Shown: positions 10,873 through 19,358, numbered from the stretch's first letter. The stretch: DNA of 19,358 nucleotides from Ettlia oleoabundans (GCA_019693395.1 JAAMXP010003610.1:1-19358), one strand, 5' to 3'. Translations and numbers: made by a program. The notes: a model not told the origin generated them from the letters alone.

Positions 10873-11163
10873 TCAGAACGGACCCCACAGCGACGTGATG
10901 TCCACCTGTTGCTGGCTGGATGCCAGGTACACCTGCTGGCCGATCAGCTTGCCATAAGGTGACTCCAGCTCTGCTGTGCCAGGTGCATCAGCGTGAGCGG
11001 CGGAGCAGCACACCCGCAGGCCTGCGGCGATCTGATGACGGCCTGCGCTGGCCGCTGAGCGAGCAAAGGCTGGAACAACGATGCCAAGTTGCGGCAGGAG
11101 GCGAGCGCCGCAGGGAGAATTGGCGACCGTCCTCACGGCGGGCGGCAGGGCGGCGCGAGCCAT
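10873..11163 (-). pseudogene. Truncated SelU/PRXL2-family copy (first exon only)
   Basis: From ATG at 11163 the frame resembles the first exons of the two full genes to its right: a short Ala/Arg-rich targeting-like N-terminus (MARAALPPAVRTVANS), then a conserved block with GQQVYLASSQQQVDITSLWG. Similarity stops after WGP near 10881 and TGA follows one codon later. The following segment (ERVVLVFGR in the intact sister), the splice donor, the CxxC exon and the C-terminal exons are all missing to the left. It is most simply a partial tandem duplication whose breakpoint fell inside exon 1. The open frame could still express a short, probably non-catalytic protein. An upstream in-frame ATG exists near 11325. 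Confidence 0.7.
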
Positions 11164-11530
11164 GCTGCCCGGTTGCTTGCTGGCAGCAGAAACGTTGCTT
11201 CTTTTAACAACGGCCCATTGCATTGCAAAAGCTGGTTGAAGGATGCCCGGGGAAGTTGTCCGGCCACAACTCAACCCCGTATATCTAGGAAGCTGAAATG
11301 GCCAAACCCTACCTGCAGGTTTCACATGGAGTGAGCATACGGGTGTAACAGAGCAACAGAAGCCCTTCTGTGCCTTCTATGCAGCGATGGTGCTTGGGCA
11401 CTGCAGCATCCGACAAGAACAAGAACTCTCAGCAGCTCTGACTCAGGCATCTTTCAAGAGGCCTCAGCGGTCATCCCGCCAGCGTTCCACCCAGACGTGC
11501 TTCAACCTGGCCATGGGGCTGCTACAATTG

Positions 11531-11535
11531 TTACA
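11531..11535 (-). terminator. Candidate TGTAA poly(A) signal of the Cys SelU-family gene
   Basis: Minus-strand TGTAA, 341 bases past the stop at 11877. The spacing closely matches that of the sister gene (TGTAA 345 bases past its stop). Confidence 0.45.
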
Positions 11536-11574
11536 AGGACAGGTGCAACAAGGATGGGTGCATCTACAGTAACT

Positions 11575-11613
11575 ATGATATACATTAACTTAGTAATCAA
11601 GTGAATATATCAT
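11575..11613. repeat. AT-rich inverted repeat past the 3' end of the Cys SelU-family gene
   Basis: ATGATATA at 11575-11582 and TATATCAT at 11606-11613 form a perfect 8-bp inverted repeat around a 23-base loop, in an unusually AT-rich patch. It lies about 265-300 bases past the stop of the Cys gene and before its candidate TGTAA, so it would fold in that 3' UTR. It lacks the quartet and AA features of a SECIS. Confidence 0.55.
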
Positions 11614-11876
11614 GACATGCAACCACAAACGTCTGAAAAAGGCACGCCAGATAACACCCGATAACTGCCAAGCTGATAGGCTTCCCATCTTGAGCCGACA
11701 GCCTCAAGTGGGTGTTGATTCGGAAGGTGCCTGGCTGCGTTCGTTCATCAATGGTTGCGCAAAAGACGCAGTAATGGCGAAGTGTGGTTTGCGCAAATCT
11801 GGGCTGGCTGGCACGCCCAGGTGGAATGAGGGTTGACTTCAGGCGGCAGCACCCACAAAGCCCTCCGTTGGCGGGC

Positions 11877-13591
11877 CTACGACCCCTCAGTAGCCACCTT
11901 CACCACCTGATCCAGGTCAGCATGAAGTGCGGTGGCACGGTCAGCATGCGACCACAGCAGGCGGCGCCCCTCAAACACAAGCACCCCGCCTTGGAACAAC
12001 AAATCCTCCAGGCGTGGTGGCAAGATGAGCTTATAGTTCTGCAGAAAGCAAGAAAAAACAGGCACGGAAAATGATATGCAGGTCAGAACAAAATGTGCAA
12101 AGGTTGTGCACAATGATGAATAAATTTGTGCAGTTGCAACCCATCGTGCATTTTGAGCAAGTTGGTAGCAACTTGGAGTGGTTTAGAGTGGTGACGTGTG
12201 CAGCACGCTGCTCACTGACTGGTACACCCCTGTACTAAAGCAGACGATAATAGACACAACATTGACAGTTGCACTGTCCACATTGACTAAGACTATGTGT
12301 GATAGGCACGAGAGGGCGCGGGCGGCCATGGAGGTGGGAGGTGCGGAGGTGGGGGGCAGGCCCCTAGGCTGATCTAAGTAACTTTCTTATGTAGACAATT
12401 GGCAGCTTCGTGCGCAGGCAGAACGGTTCAACAGGCTGAAACTCCACATATTACGGGCCTACAGCTTATTTGCTGGCCATCCCCAGCCGCACACCCAACC
12501 ATGTTGACCGCCCCCCCCCCGTGTTGGGAAAGCAGCTATCCTCCGCCCACCTTTAAGGCCTCTTTCAGATGCGTGCCTGTGCCACTCATGCGCTCCCTGA
12601 GTGCTGCATAGGTATCCCCAGCAAGGTAAGCAGGTTTGAAGCCGCGAGTGAAATCCAAAGCTTTGTAGCACGCGCTGTCAGTGTCGATGAGCAAGCGATC
12701 AGCAGGGAAGCCCGACCGCTCAACAAACTCTGCAGCGTCCTGCAGGGGAGCACTAGCAAACCGCATTGACCTTCAAAATTACAGGGGCTGGAGGTGCCAG
12801 AGTGTGAAATTGTAGAGTTGGCGTTTGTATCATCGGGGCACTGTGGCTTAGACTGTGTTGCAAGCCTGGGCTGGCGCAGCACCAGGATCGTTGCAAGAAA
12901 CTGGGGCAGCCAGTCAGCCGCGAGAACCCACCTGCGGAGTTGTGATGGTGGTGAGGAAGAGTTTGACTGAGGCTGCATCAAGCACTGGCATGATGTCATG
13001 CTGCAACTGCCGCGCCAGCTCCCAGCAGAAGAAGCAGCCTGGATGAATGGGACAAGGGGCAGCGGAGAAGCTCGTGGTGGGAAAGGAATGCTTGAAGCGC
13101 AACCAAGGCATGACTGACACACCGCGGGCATTGAGCAGAAGGTGAGAGGATGCCTGGCGCTTTCCCCTGAATTGCAAGCTTAAGCGTCGGTGGAGCTGTA
13201 CACATGGTGCTGCCAAACTGTACCTCCCAATTGCTGCCGTTAGCAGGCTCTCACCAGTGGTGCGGCCAAAGACCAGCACAACCCGCTCGGCGGGTCCCCA
13301 CAGCGATGTGATGTCCACCTGCTGCTGGCTGGATGCCAGGTAGACCTGCTGTCCACGCAGCTGCTCGAATGCTGACTCCCGCTCTGCAACGTTGGGTGAA
13401 CCCAGTGGAGTGGCGGCAGCAGTGGCGCATACCCTTAGGCTTGCGGCAGCCTGGCGACCGGCTGAGCCAACCTCTGGGCGAGCAAATGCTGGCAAGCCGG
13501 TGACATGTCGCACGCGGCCGCCGCAGAGCAAGCTGGAGAGCCCTGACGCGGGCACTGCCCTGACACCCGGGTTCAAGAAGGCGCGGCTCAT
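11877..13591 (-). CDS. SelU/PRXL2 (AAED1-like) thioredoxin-fold protein, Cys form, likely plastid
   Basis: Exons: 13591-13255, 13038-12932, 12739-12551, 12038-11877, giving 264 residues with TAG at 11879-11877 and consistent phases. It belongs to the AhpC/TSA antioxidant family related to selenoprotein U and plant AAED1 proteins, probable thiol oxidoreductases. The N-terminal 60 or so residues are Ala/Arg/Ser-rich with few acidic residues, like a chloroplast transit peptide. The core begins at FEQLRGQQVYLASSQQ and VDITSLWGPAERVVLVFGR. The active site GCFFCWELARQL spans the first intron (Cys114 and Cys117). Then come FPADRLLIDTDSACYKALDF and the C-terminal LLFQGGVLVFEGRRLLWSHA and HADLDQVVKVATEG. 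Exon plan and two exon lengths (107 and 162 bases) are identical to the sister gene at 14570-16100. Start chosen as the ATG opening the targeting-like segment. I saw no SECIS-like fold after the stop, as expected for a Cys form. Confidence 0.9.
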
Positions 13592-13759
13592 GCTGCTCAG
13601 TTGCTTCCCGGGAACTGTACAAGTGATAGAACTGAGAGAGAAGACGTTGGGTTCGAATGGCGCGCTGGGGTTCTACTTGTACTGCGACAACGCCCGCAGG
13701 GAGCTGCAGGGAATGTGCATGGGGAAAACGGAAATCACCTTCTCTCGCGCTTCTATTAG

Positions 13760-13765
13760 TTTATA
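13760..13765 (-). promoter_or_regulatory. Candidate TATA box of the Cys SelU-family gene
   Basis: TATAAA on the minus strand, 169 bases upstream of the start codon at 13591. Judged by position and sequence only. Confidence 0.35.
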
Positions 13766-13952
13766 CCCTCAGTTTCTCAGGAAGCTGAGCTCAGCTGAGG
13801 CTATTTCCACGTTGCACCGGCGTTCGCAGTTGCCCGGGGGCAACGTTCCCTCACTTGGTTGCTTTGCTTTAAAACTTGTTTTCTTACGTGGTTTCTTACT
13901 CGATTGAATCCTCATTTGAGTTTGGGACTCTGCCTTCCCACCACTGTCGGCA

Positions 13953-14014
13953 TTTCCAGGCGTTTCCAGCTGTTTCCAGCAAGAATTTCCAGAACAAATT
14001 TCCCTGGCTGGAAA
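13953..14014. promoter_or_regulatory. Cluster of TTTCCAG motifs, four direct and one inverted
   Basis: TTTCCAG occurs at 13953-13959, 13963-13969, 13973-13979 and 13986-13992, with its complement CTGGAAA at 14008-14014. The first three are spaced exactly 10 bases apart, one helical turn. The cluster lies about 190-250 bases upstream of the candidate TATA box of the Cys gene and beyond the poly(A) signal of the Sec gene. It may be a transcription-factor array for the Cys gene, or a minisatellite. Confidence 0.45.
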
Positions 14015-14219
14015 CGCACTTTTCCCCCAAGGAAATCCTGACTATATAGCAGGGAACCTGGAGGCTGTCGCGCCAGGAGCAGATGTGAATTGCAAGGACT
14101 GCGAAGGCTTTATGCGAGCGGTATGTTTGAAGCTACACAGGGCCAGATGTGCCATTTGGGCGCAGCGCTGGTAGGCCGTGTTGCTGGCCAGTACTTATAA
14201 GTGCTGTAAGGGAACGTCG

Positions 14220-14224
14220 TTACA
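14220..14224 (-). terminator. TGTAA poly(A) signal of the SelU (Sec) gene
   Basis: Minus-strand TGTAA 107 bases past the SECIS end and 345 bases past the stop codon, so the SECIS lies inside the predicted 3' UTR. Confidence 0.6.
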
Positions 14225-14330
14225 TCGGCTGCGACAATGCTTTGTGGATAGCAGCTGTAAAATCAAAAGGATCACTGCAACTAGTTGCACATGCAACAGC
14301 AGGTGCTGCAGCAAGACACACTCCAGCGCA

Positions 14331-14405
14331 AGCACCACAGGGTCAGCCCCCGGCTCGGCAGGTAGTACCATGCCTTTCAGCCCAGAAGCGTCATGAATGG
14401 GTGCT
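14331..14405 (-). promoter_or_regulatory. Putative form-II SECIS element in the SelU 3' UTR
   Basis: All parts of a eukaryotic SECIS can be drawn. Helix I: AGCACC (14405-14400) pairs with GGTGCT (14336-14331). A small internal loop follows. The non-Watson-Crick quartet is TGAC (14393-14390, within ATGA at 14394) facing TGAC (14345-14342). Helix II: GCTTCTGG (14389-14382) pairs with CCGGGGGC (14353-14346) with G-U wobbles. After one bulged G it is extended by CT (14380-14379) with AG (14355-14354), ten pairs in all. The conserved AAA (14377-14375) sits 13 bases after ATGA. Above it a mini-hairpin (14374-14357, GGCA/TGCC and GGT/ACC arms) gives the form-II shape. It lies about 165 bases past the stop codon. 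Drawn by hand; no folding energy was computed. Confidence 0.8.
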
Positions 14406-14569
14406 GGTCTGGCTGCTGCCTGCTGCTGCACCTGGCGTCTGTCAGGTGCAAACTTTGGAAGAAGGGGTGATTGGTCCAGGCAAACTGGGGCTGATAGGCA
14501 GTTGCTGCTCACCAGAGTGCGTGCAGCATGCAGCAGCACTCGCAAAACCTGCCAGCTGGCTGGCCTGGC

Positions 14570-16100
14570 CTACAGACCCTCAGTAGCCACCTTCACCACC
14601 TGATCTAGGTCAGCGTGTACTGAGGTGCCGGGGTCGTAGTGGGACCACAGCATGCGGGGCCCCTGAAACACAAGCATTCCGCCTTGGAACAGCGCTTGCT
14701 CCGATCTTGGCGGCATGAGCGGCTTGTAGGTCTGCGGCAAGGCAGCAACAGGAGGAACCAGGCATACTCGGTTTGCAAGGTTGACTCTAAATGGTGGTAC
14801 AGGGTGGTTGAGGTGTCAACAAAAGCCACAGTTGCAGCTATGAAGTCTGTGTCATGCCCGGCATTACCGTTCTGGCGGTGCCAACTGGCACCTTTGTGCG
14901 CAGGGGAAGCATCACTGGCACCTGTGCCAAACACAACTTGCATCTGCACCTGACCACATCTTTGCAGCAACCAAACGCATGAGGGGTCATCTGGACAGCC
15001 CCAAATCCTGCCCTGCATCCCAGGCCCGCTGCCCACATTGTCCCCCTCTCGTCTGTCACCCCCACACCCCACCCCCCCACCCCGGCCGTGCCAACCTTAG
15101 CCTCACCTTGAGCATCTCCTTCAAATCGGCATCACCACCGCTATCTATGCGCTTCTTGATGGCAGCAGGCGTGTCACTGTTGAAGAAGGTGGCACGCAGG
15201 CCTCGCTTGAAGGCCAGTGCCTTATAGCATGCATTCTCTGGGTCCGCCAGCAGGCGATCAGGCGGGAAGTCCGTCTGCTTAGCAAGTTCCACGCCGCTCT
15301 GCAGGGTACAAGCGGGAAAGAATACTACGACAGCTTATGAAGCCTGTTTTGCCATGAGACGAGGATTCATGGCAGCCCTTGCATGGTGTTAGCCAGCAGT
15401 TTTCAGGTGGTTCGCCCCAACCAGCAGCCAAGTGAGCAGCCGCTGCAGCTAGATAGTCTGCTGTGCACCTGGGGCGTGCCGATTGTAATGAGGAAGAGTT
15501 TAACGGAGGCTGTGTCGAGAGCTGGCATGACGTCGCGCTGCAACTGCCGCGCCAGCTCCCAGCAGAACAGTCAGCCTGGCAAGTGGAAGGAGGAAAACGA
15601 GGGGCATGGCAAGGGCTTCAATCAATAAATAATGCCTTCATTACGATGCATGCACATTGGTGTGCATAGCAACTTCTGCATACTGCGCCATACAAAACGC
15701 AATGCGTGTGACACTGCAGCACTGAGCTGATGCCATAGATTTCCAGCAGCCCGTGGCAGGCAGGTACACACTCACCCATATGGCGCCCAAAGGCCAGAAC
15801 AACACGCTCAGAAGGACCCCACAGCGATGTGATGTCCACTTCTTGCTGACTGGACACTAGGTGCACCTGTTGTCCACGCAGCTGCTCGTATGATGCCTCC
15901 AGCTCTGCAGTGGTCGGTGCATTGCTGGGCCCAGCCGAGGCGTGCAGCCGCACGGGGGCGGCTGCCGAGCGGCGGACGGCGCAAGCGTCCGGGCGCGCAT
16001 GCGCTGGAGCTACTACTGCATGCTGCGGCAGAAGGCGCGCAGGTCGGTGCAAAGCGAGGCTCGGCCCGCTGACAGCAGGACTCGCTGCCGCCCGAGCCAT
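14570..16100 (-). CDS. SELU: Selenoprotein U (SelU/PRXL2 family) with in-frame TGA read as selenocysteine, likely plastid
   Basis: Exons: 16100-15776, 15575-15469, 15298-15107, 14731-14570, giving 261 residues with TAG at 14572-14570. All phases agree and match the Cys sister gene exon for exon. Joining exons 1 and 2 gives FGRHMG, then TGA (15573-15571), then LFCWELARQL. The sister reads FGRTTGCFFCWELARQL, so TGA replaces the first Cys of the CxxC active site and the product has U110-L-F-C113. The frame is open after TGA for 151 more residues with strong conservation (FPPDRLLADPENACYKAL, ALFQGGMLVFQGPRMLWSHY, VHADLDQVVKVATEGL). A SECIS at 14405-14331 supports Sec insertion. SelU-family proteins are probable thiol/selenol oxidoreductases, and Sec forms are known in fish, green algae and diatoms. 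The Ala/Arg/Ser-rich N-terminus suggests chloroplast import. A nonsense mutation is the alternative, but the clean downstream frame and SECIS argue against it. Confidence 0.88.
15571..15573 (-). other. TGA predicted to encode selenocysteine (residue 110)
   Basis: The second codon position of exon 2, two bases after the acceptor CCAG (15579-15576). It aligns with TGC (13036-13034) in the Cys paralogue. Two introns remain downstream in the pre-mRNA. Confidence 0.85.
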
Positions 16101-16342
16101 ACTGCTTGCACAGTGCCGTAGCGGCAGGGCCGATGAGGTTGTGTCGTGTTTGAAACGACGCCTCGGGCCAAGCGAGCCAGCATGCGTGGCGGAATCGGCG
16201 GCAAGCGCGGCTGCTGCTGCGCACGCTGCGGTTGCCGCCGTTGCTGCCGGCACAATGCACTGCTCTGTCAAGAGTGGGATGTCAAAGCCCAGGTATGATT
16301 CTCTTTTGTAGCAAGGATTGAGACCCGATGTCTCGCGAAGTC

Positions 16343-16348
16343 TTTATA
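16343..16348 (-). promoter_or_regulatory. Candidate TATA box of the SelU (Sec) gene
   Basis: TATAAA on the minus strand, 243 bases upstream of the start codon at 16100. Positional evidence only. Confidence 0.3.
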
Positions 16349-16370
16349 AGCTCCAAACGCCCGATTCTTT

Positions 16371-16391
16371 GCCTGCCTGCCTGCCTGCCTG
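16371..16391. repeat. (GCCT)n microsatellite
   Basis: About five GCCT units just upstream of the candidate TATA box of the SelU gene. Confidence 0.8.
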
Positions 16392-17287
16392 CCCGCCCAA
16401 CCTGCCAAGATGGGTGCCTTGCAACATTCCTGAGACCGGTGTGCCTGAGAACTGGTGTGAGCATGTTTGCTGTAAACTTAATGTAGATGAAAGGCATTGC
16501 TGAAGCTGCCTTACAGGAAGCCCACCTCCGTCCACCAAGACTGTCATCAACTCTACATGCACGTGCCAACCGACACCCCATGCCAACATGGACTGGTTGT
16601 GTCGACTGTTGCGAGCAGTGTTGGCAGCCTGGCTAGAGCTTCTGTAGCGAGATGTGCAACTGTGTCAGAAGTCACTTTGGCACCCTGTGCAACTTATGCT
16701 TGGCTGCAATGCGCATTGCTCCAAGGAAGTGGCGACAACAGGCTGACTGGAGTACTCTGGTCACTATGGTCTCACTGCCAGCAAAAACAACTAGCTTCCA
16801 TGCGGGTGGCCGCAGATAGACGTGTCTGGTACAGCCTTGCAAAATCATGGATCAAGGGATACCATTCATGGGCTGCTGCAATGCAGGCGTGGGCAAGGCA
16901 TCCGCCGCGTGTGCGCGCTGCATTGCCTGCAGACAGGCCCTTGCCGCACACGATCGGCCGATAGAGTGCCGCTCTCAATTCAGAGTTCCATTAGCACGTA
17001 CATATGTGAAAGCCTACTCTGCTGCGTTGAACGCAGCCTGAACGCGGTGGACATGCCACCATGTCGATGGTTAGCTCAACTTGGGCAGCGGCCATTGGGC
17101 CGCCCGCACTACGAACTGGCGGTCAGAACATGCCGACTTTCCCAACAATGGAGGCTTTTGGGCGCCTTTCCAAGAAAGTTGTCCACTGGGGCAGGAGGCG
17201 ATTGCACCACCCCATTTTGCCATCGGCGCCGCCACATCAATCGTTTGCAGCTGTTTGAAGTGTCGGGGGTTCCCCTAGCACACCAGT

Positions 17288-19278
17288 ATGGCATCCGCAG
17301 TCGCAGCCACCGCCACCAGCCTGGCCCGGCCTGTGCCCAGCGTCTCGGCCGCCAAGCACTCTAGCTTCTTCGCTGGTAGCGCCCGGCTGGCGCCTCCCCG
17401 CGCCCAGAGCGGCGCCCTGCTGTCGGCCCGCGCCCGCCAGGCCGCCACCATTGAGGCCCGCGCCGCCGCCAAGACCACCGGCCAGCAGATCACAGTTGAT
17501 GTTGAGAAGCCCCTTGGCCTGGTGCGAACATCACCACACTAATCAGAAACGCTGGGTCAATGGCAGCGCACTTTGGAACACAAGCCGCGGCCTTGGCTTC
17601 AGCCACTGCCGCTCCCTGCCGCTGCCCGCTGCTCTCCATTATTGGGTGCTGGGCAGAGCCATGGGGAACCCCCCATTGCAAACCATATGTCTGCCTGCTG
17701 TGCTTGCCTTGCCTTCTGAAGGTGTTGGACCAGGCACGTGGGTCCAAGGGAGGCCTGGTGGTGAAGTCTGCCAGCGGTAATGCAGCCAAGGTGGGCAACG
17801 GCAGGCTTACCATAGCCGGCGGTTGCTTCTTCTGTGGCCGCCAGCTTTGCCAAATGTGCCAGCCGCAACCATGCATATGCCTGGCATCTCGCCCCCAGTC
17901 CTGCTTTTGCTTCTTCACTCACCTCATTGCGCTTCATTAATACATCAAGTTTTATTTCTTGCTATCTGCAGGCGGGCATCCAGTCAGGCGACACCGTCAT
18001 CTACACCTCTTCTTTCTTCGGCGATGAGCTCTGGCCTGCCGACAAGCTGGGGTTCACACGCAGCGCCCTGCAGGTACACATGCCTGCCTGTCTGCCTCTT
18101 GGTCCTGCCTCCCTAACTGCAGTCCTGCTCACACTCTGCGCGCTGGCTTGCTTGCCTGCTTGTTTGCTTGCTTGCTGTTGCCTGCCTGGTGTATGCATGC
18201 ATCCCTATGAGAGCGCAGCGATGTTTCTTTTTCTCTTTGGTCTTTGCCATATTCATGGCAAGCTGGACTTAAGGCTGCACCCCAGTTATGTTCTGTGAGA
18301 CGCATCCGTAGCAGCTTGCAAAATGCATTGACTGCGTGTGGTTGTGCTGTCTGGTCTGGGGCCCTGGGTGATGCCAACACGCGCTGTCACTCAATTTGCC
18401 AACTTTTGCGTTCAACAACGTTGTTGGAAATATTCTCATCTTCAGCTTCTGCTGCATCAAACTTTCCAATCATCACATCTTGTCTCAGCCCTCCATGGCT
18501 GGCCACCACTGCTCCCAACGGCCCGCTCTCCCGCTTCTCAAGGGTGCTGCAGGCAGCCCCTTCCCCCGGTAACCTGAATAGTCTCTCCCTGCTCCCCATT
18601 CTCTTCCACAACCACCCATCCTGCCTTTTGTCCGTGCCACTGCTGCAACAAGCCCCTCCTCTCCCTCGCTGCAGGCCGCCCCCTCCCCAGTGACCCTGGT
18701 GCTGGTGAAGGGCGCCAACGAGAGCGTGGACGTGAAGAAGCTGCCAAAGAAGCCGGCACCCGCACGCTTTGGCCGCCGCCTGACCGCGGCGCAGAAGGCT
18801 CGCGCCACACACCTCTGTGTCGATTGCGGCTACGTGAGTTTCATCTGTATGGTGTCTCTGTGTGTGTCCTTTCGTCCTGAGTGCATTTTGTATGCACCAT
18901 ACTGCGCCTATCTGGGTGCCCACTGACGCAAGTGCCCTCCTGCACCGCTGCCACTTTGCTCCTTTGTGCTGCCTGACACTTTGCACTGCGCCTGCTAGAA
19001 ATGCCTGGGGGTCGGGCATCAGGCTCTGTGGTTGGCGGCACAGCGCAACCGCTTTACACCATGTGCACTGCCCGTCCATCTTTTACACCTTTGCTGACGA
19101 CTAGTTGACGAGTTGGGCTTCAACCATGTGTACTGCCCGCTGGTGGTGGCGGTCTCATTCTGTACTGCAGATCTACTGCGACGAGACACCCTTTGAGCAG
19201 CTGCCCAGTGACTACCGCTGCCCACAGTGCAATGCACCCACGCGCCGCTTTGCAAGGTTCAATGTGGAGACGGGCAAG
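17288..19278 (+). CDS. ENH1: Chloroplast PDZ-rubredoxin protein (ENH1 type), 5' part, runs off the window
   Basis: Exons in the window: 17288-17521, 17722-17790, 17972-18073, 18675-18833, 19171-19278, 224 codons. Each exon length is a multiple of three and every intron is phase 0. Residues 1 to about 58 form an Ala/Ser/Arg-rich chloroplast transit peptide ([20 protein letters not shown]). A PDZ-like domain follows: [57 protein letters not shown]. Then [19 protein letters not shown] and ARATHL lead into a rubredoxin fold with CVDCGY and YRCPQC, so Cys183, 186, 205 and 208 would bind one iron atom. The order matches plant ENH1 (rubredoxin family), linked to ion and redox homeostasis; related rubredoxins help photosystem assembly. 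In family members a short tail, often with a membrane helix, follows the rubredoxin domain. That part lies beyond the right edge, after the donor at 19279. Confidence 0.92.
18140..18182. repeat. (GCTT/GCCT)n tract in PDZ-rubredoxin intron 3
   Basis: Degenerate tetranucleotide repeat in the 601-base third intron (18074-18674). The rest of that intron is pyrimidine-rich and shows no coding resemblance. Confidence 0.6.
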
Positions 19279-19299
19279 GTGTGTGGGGGTGTGGGGGAT

Positions 19300-19358
19300 G
19301 GTGTGGTGTGGTGTGGTGTGGTGTGGTGTGGTGTGGTGTGGTGTGGTGGGGTGTGGTG
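19300..19358. repeat. (GGTGT)n pentanucleotide satellite at the right edge
   Basis: Nearly perfect GGTGT units run from about 19300 to the window end, beginning 21 bases into the intron after rubredoxin exon 5. The array probably continues past the edge and may mark an assembly break. Confidence 0.9.

Larger units (their letters stand above)
16101..17287. other. Divergent intergenic region between SelU and the PDZ-rubredoxin gene
   Basis: About 1.19 kb separates two start codons that face away from each other, so both promoters and 5' UTRs should be here. Apart from the TATA candidate and the GCCT tract I see no RNA gene, repeat or recognisable coding region. Open frames of up to 180 codons on the plus strand (for example 16822-17364) overlap the rubredoxin first exon in another frame and have no family resemblance. 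Confidence 0.5.

Noticed and set aside
10873..10878. TGA ending the truncated copy as another Sec codon
   Set aside because: It lies at the point where similarity is lost, not at the redox motif. The sequence after it does not resemble the family, and no downstream exon exists.
13640..13665. GGTTCGAAT resembling a tRNA T-loop
   Set aside because: The flanking bases do not pair as a T-stem, and no anticodon or D-arm lies upstream.
15571..15573. TGA as a nonsense mutation making the right-hand family copy a pseudogene
   Set aside because: The downstream frame is intact over three exons with conserved residues and good splice sites, TGA sits at the Cys position, and a SECIS is present.

Overview
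The window looks like nuclear DNA of a green alga (Chlorophyta). Its genes are split by many GT-AG introns of roughly 130-600 bases, and coding regions are rich in GC and in CAG/CTG runs. Several 3' regions carry TGTAA, the usual chlorophyte poly(A) signal, and the proteins resemble plant and algal families with N-terminal organelle-targeting stretches. No bacterial, phage or transposon gene was recognised. Exon joins below were worked out by hand from splice signals, phase and family resemblance. The genus cannot be fixed from this alone.

Layout: (1) 144-2961, minus: snurportin-1, the adaptor that imports m3G-capped spliceosomal snRNPs, six exons, with a 68-bp tandem repeat at one acceptor. 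(2) 3767-4657, minus: an ankyrin-repeat plus RING-finger protein (likely E3 ubiquitin ligase) with an apparent frameshift. (3) 5278-9003, minus: an eight-exon RCC1-repeat protein with a mitochondrial-type N-terminus. (4) 9004-10872: no recognisable gene. (5) 10873-16100, minus: a tandem family of three AhpC/TSA-type thioredoxin-fold genes of the SelU/PRXL2 (AAED1) family: a fragment made of first exon only, an intact copy with a CxxC active site, and a copy in which the first active-site Cys codon is TGA. (6) 16101-17287: a divergent intergenic region. (7) 17288 to the right edge, plus: a chloroplast PDZ-rubredoxin protein (ENH1 type), running off the window.

The main discovery is the third SelU-family gene. 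Its TGA lies exactly where its tandem sister has TGC, the frame is open on both sides through four exons, and the 3' UTR holds a convincing form-II SECIS element (14405-14331) followed by TGTAA. It is therefore read as a selenoprotein with a U-x-x-C centre, next to a Cys paralogue with the same exon plan. An ordinary gene finder would split or truncate it.

The genes are not an operon. Functional links are limited: the SelU-family pair and the rubredoxin protein are both probably plastid redox proteins and lie back to back, which may be coincidence.
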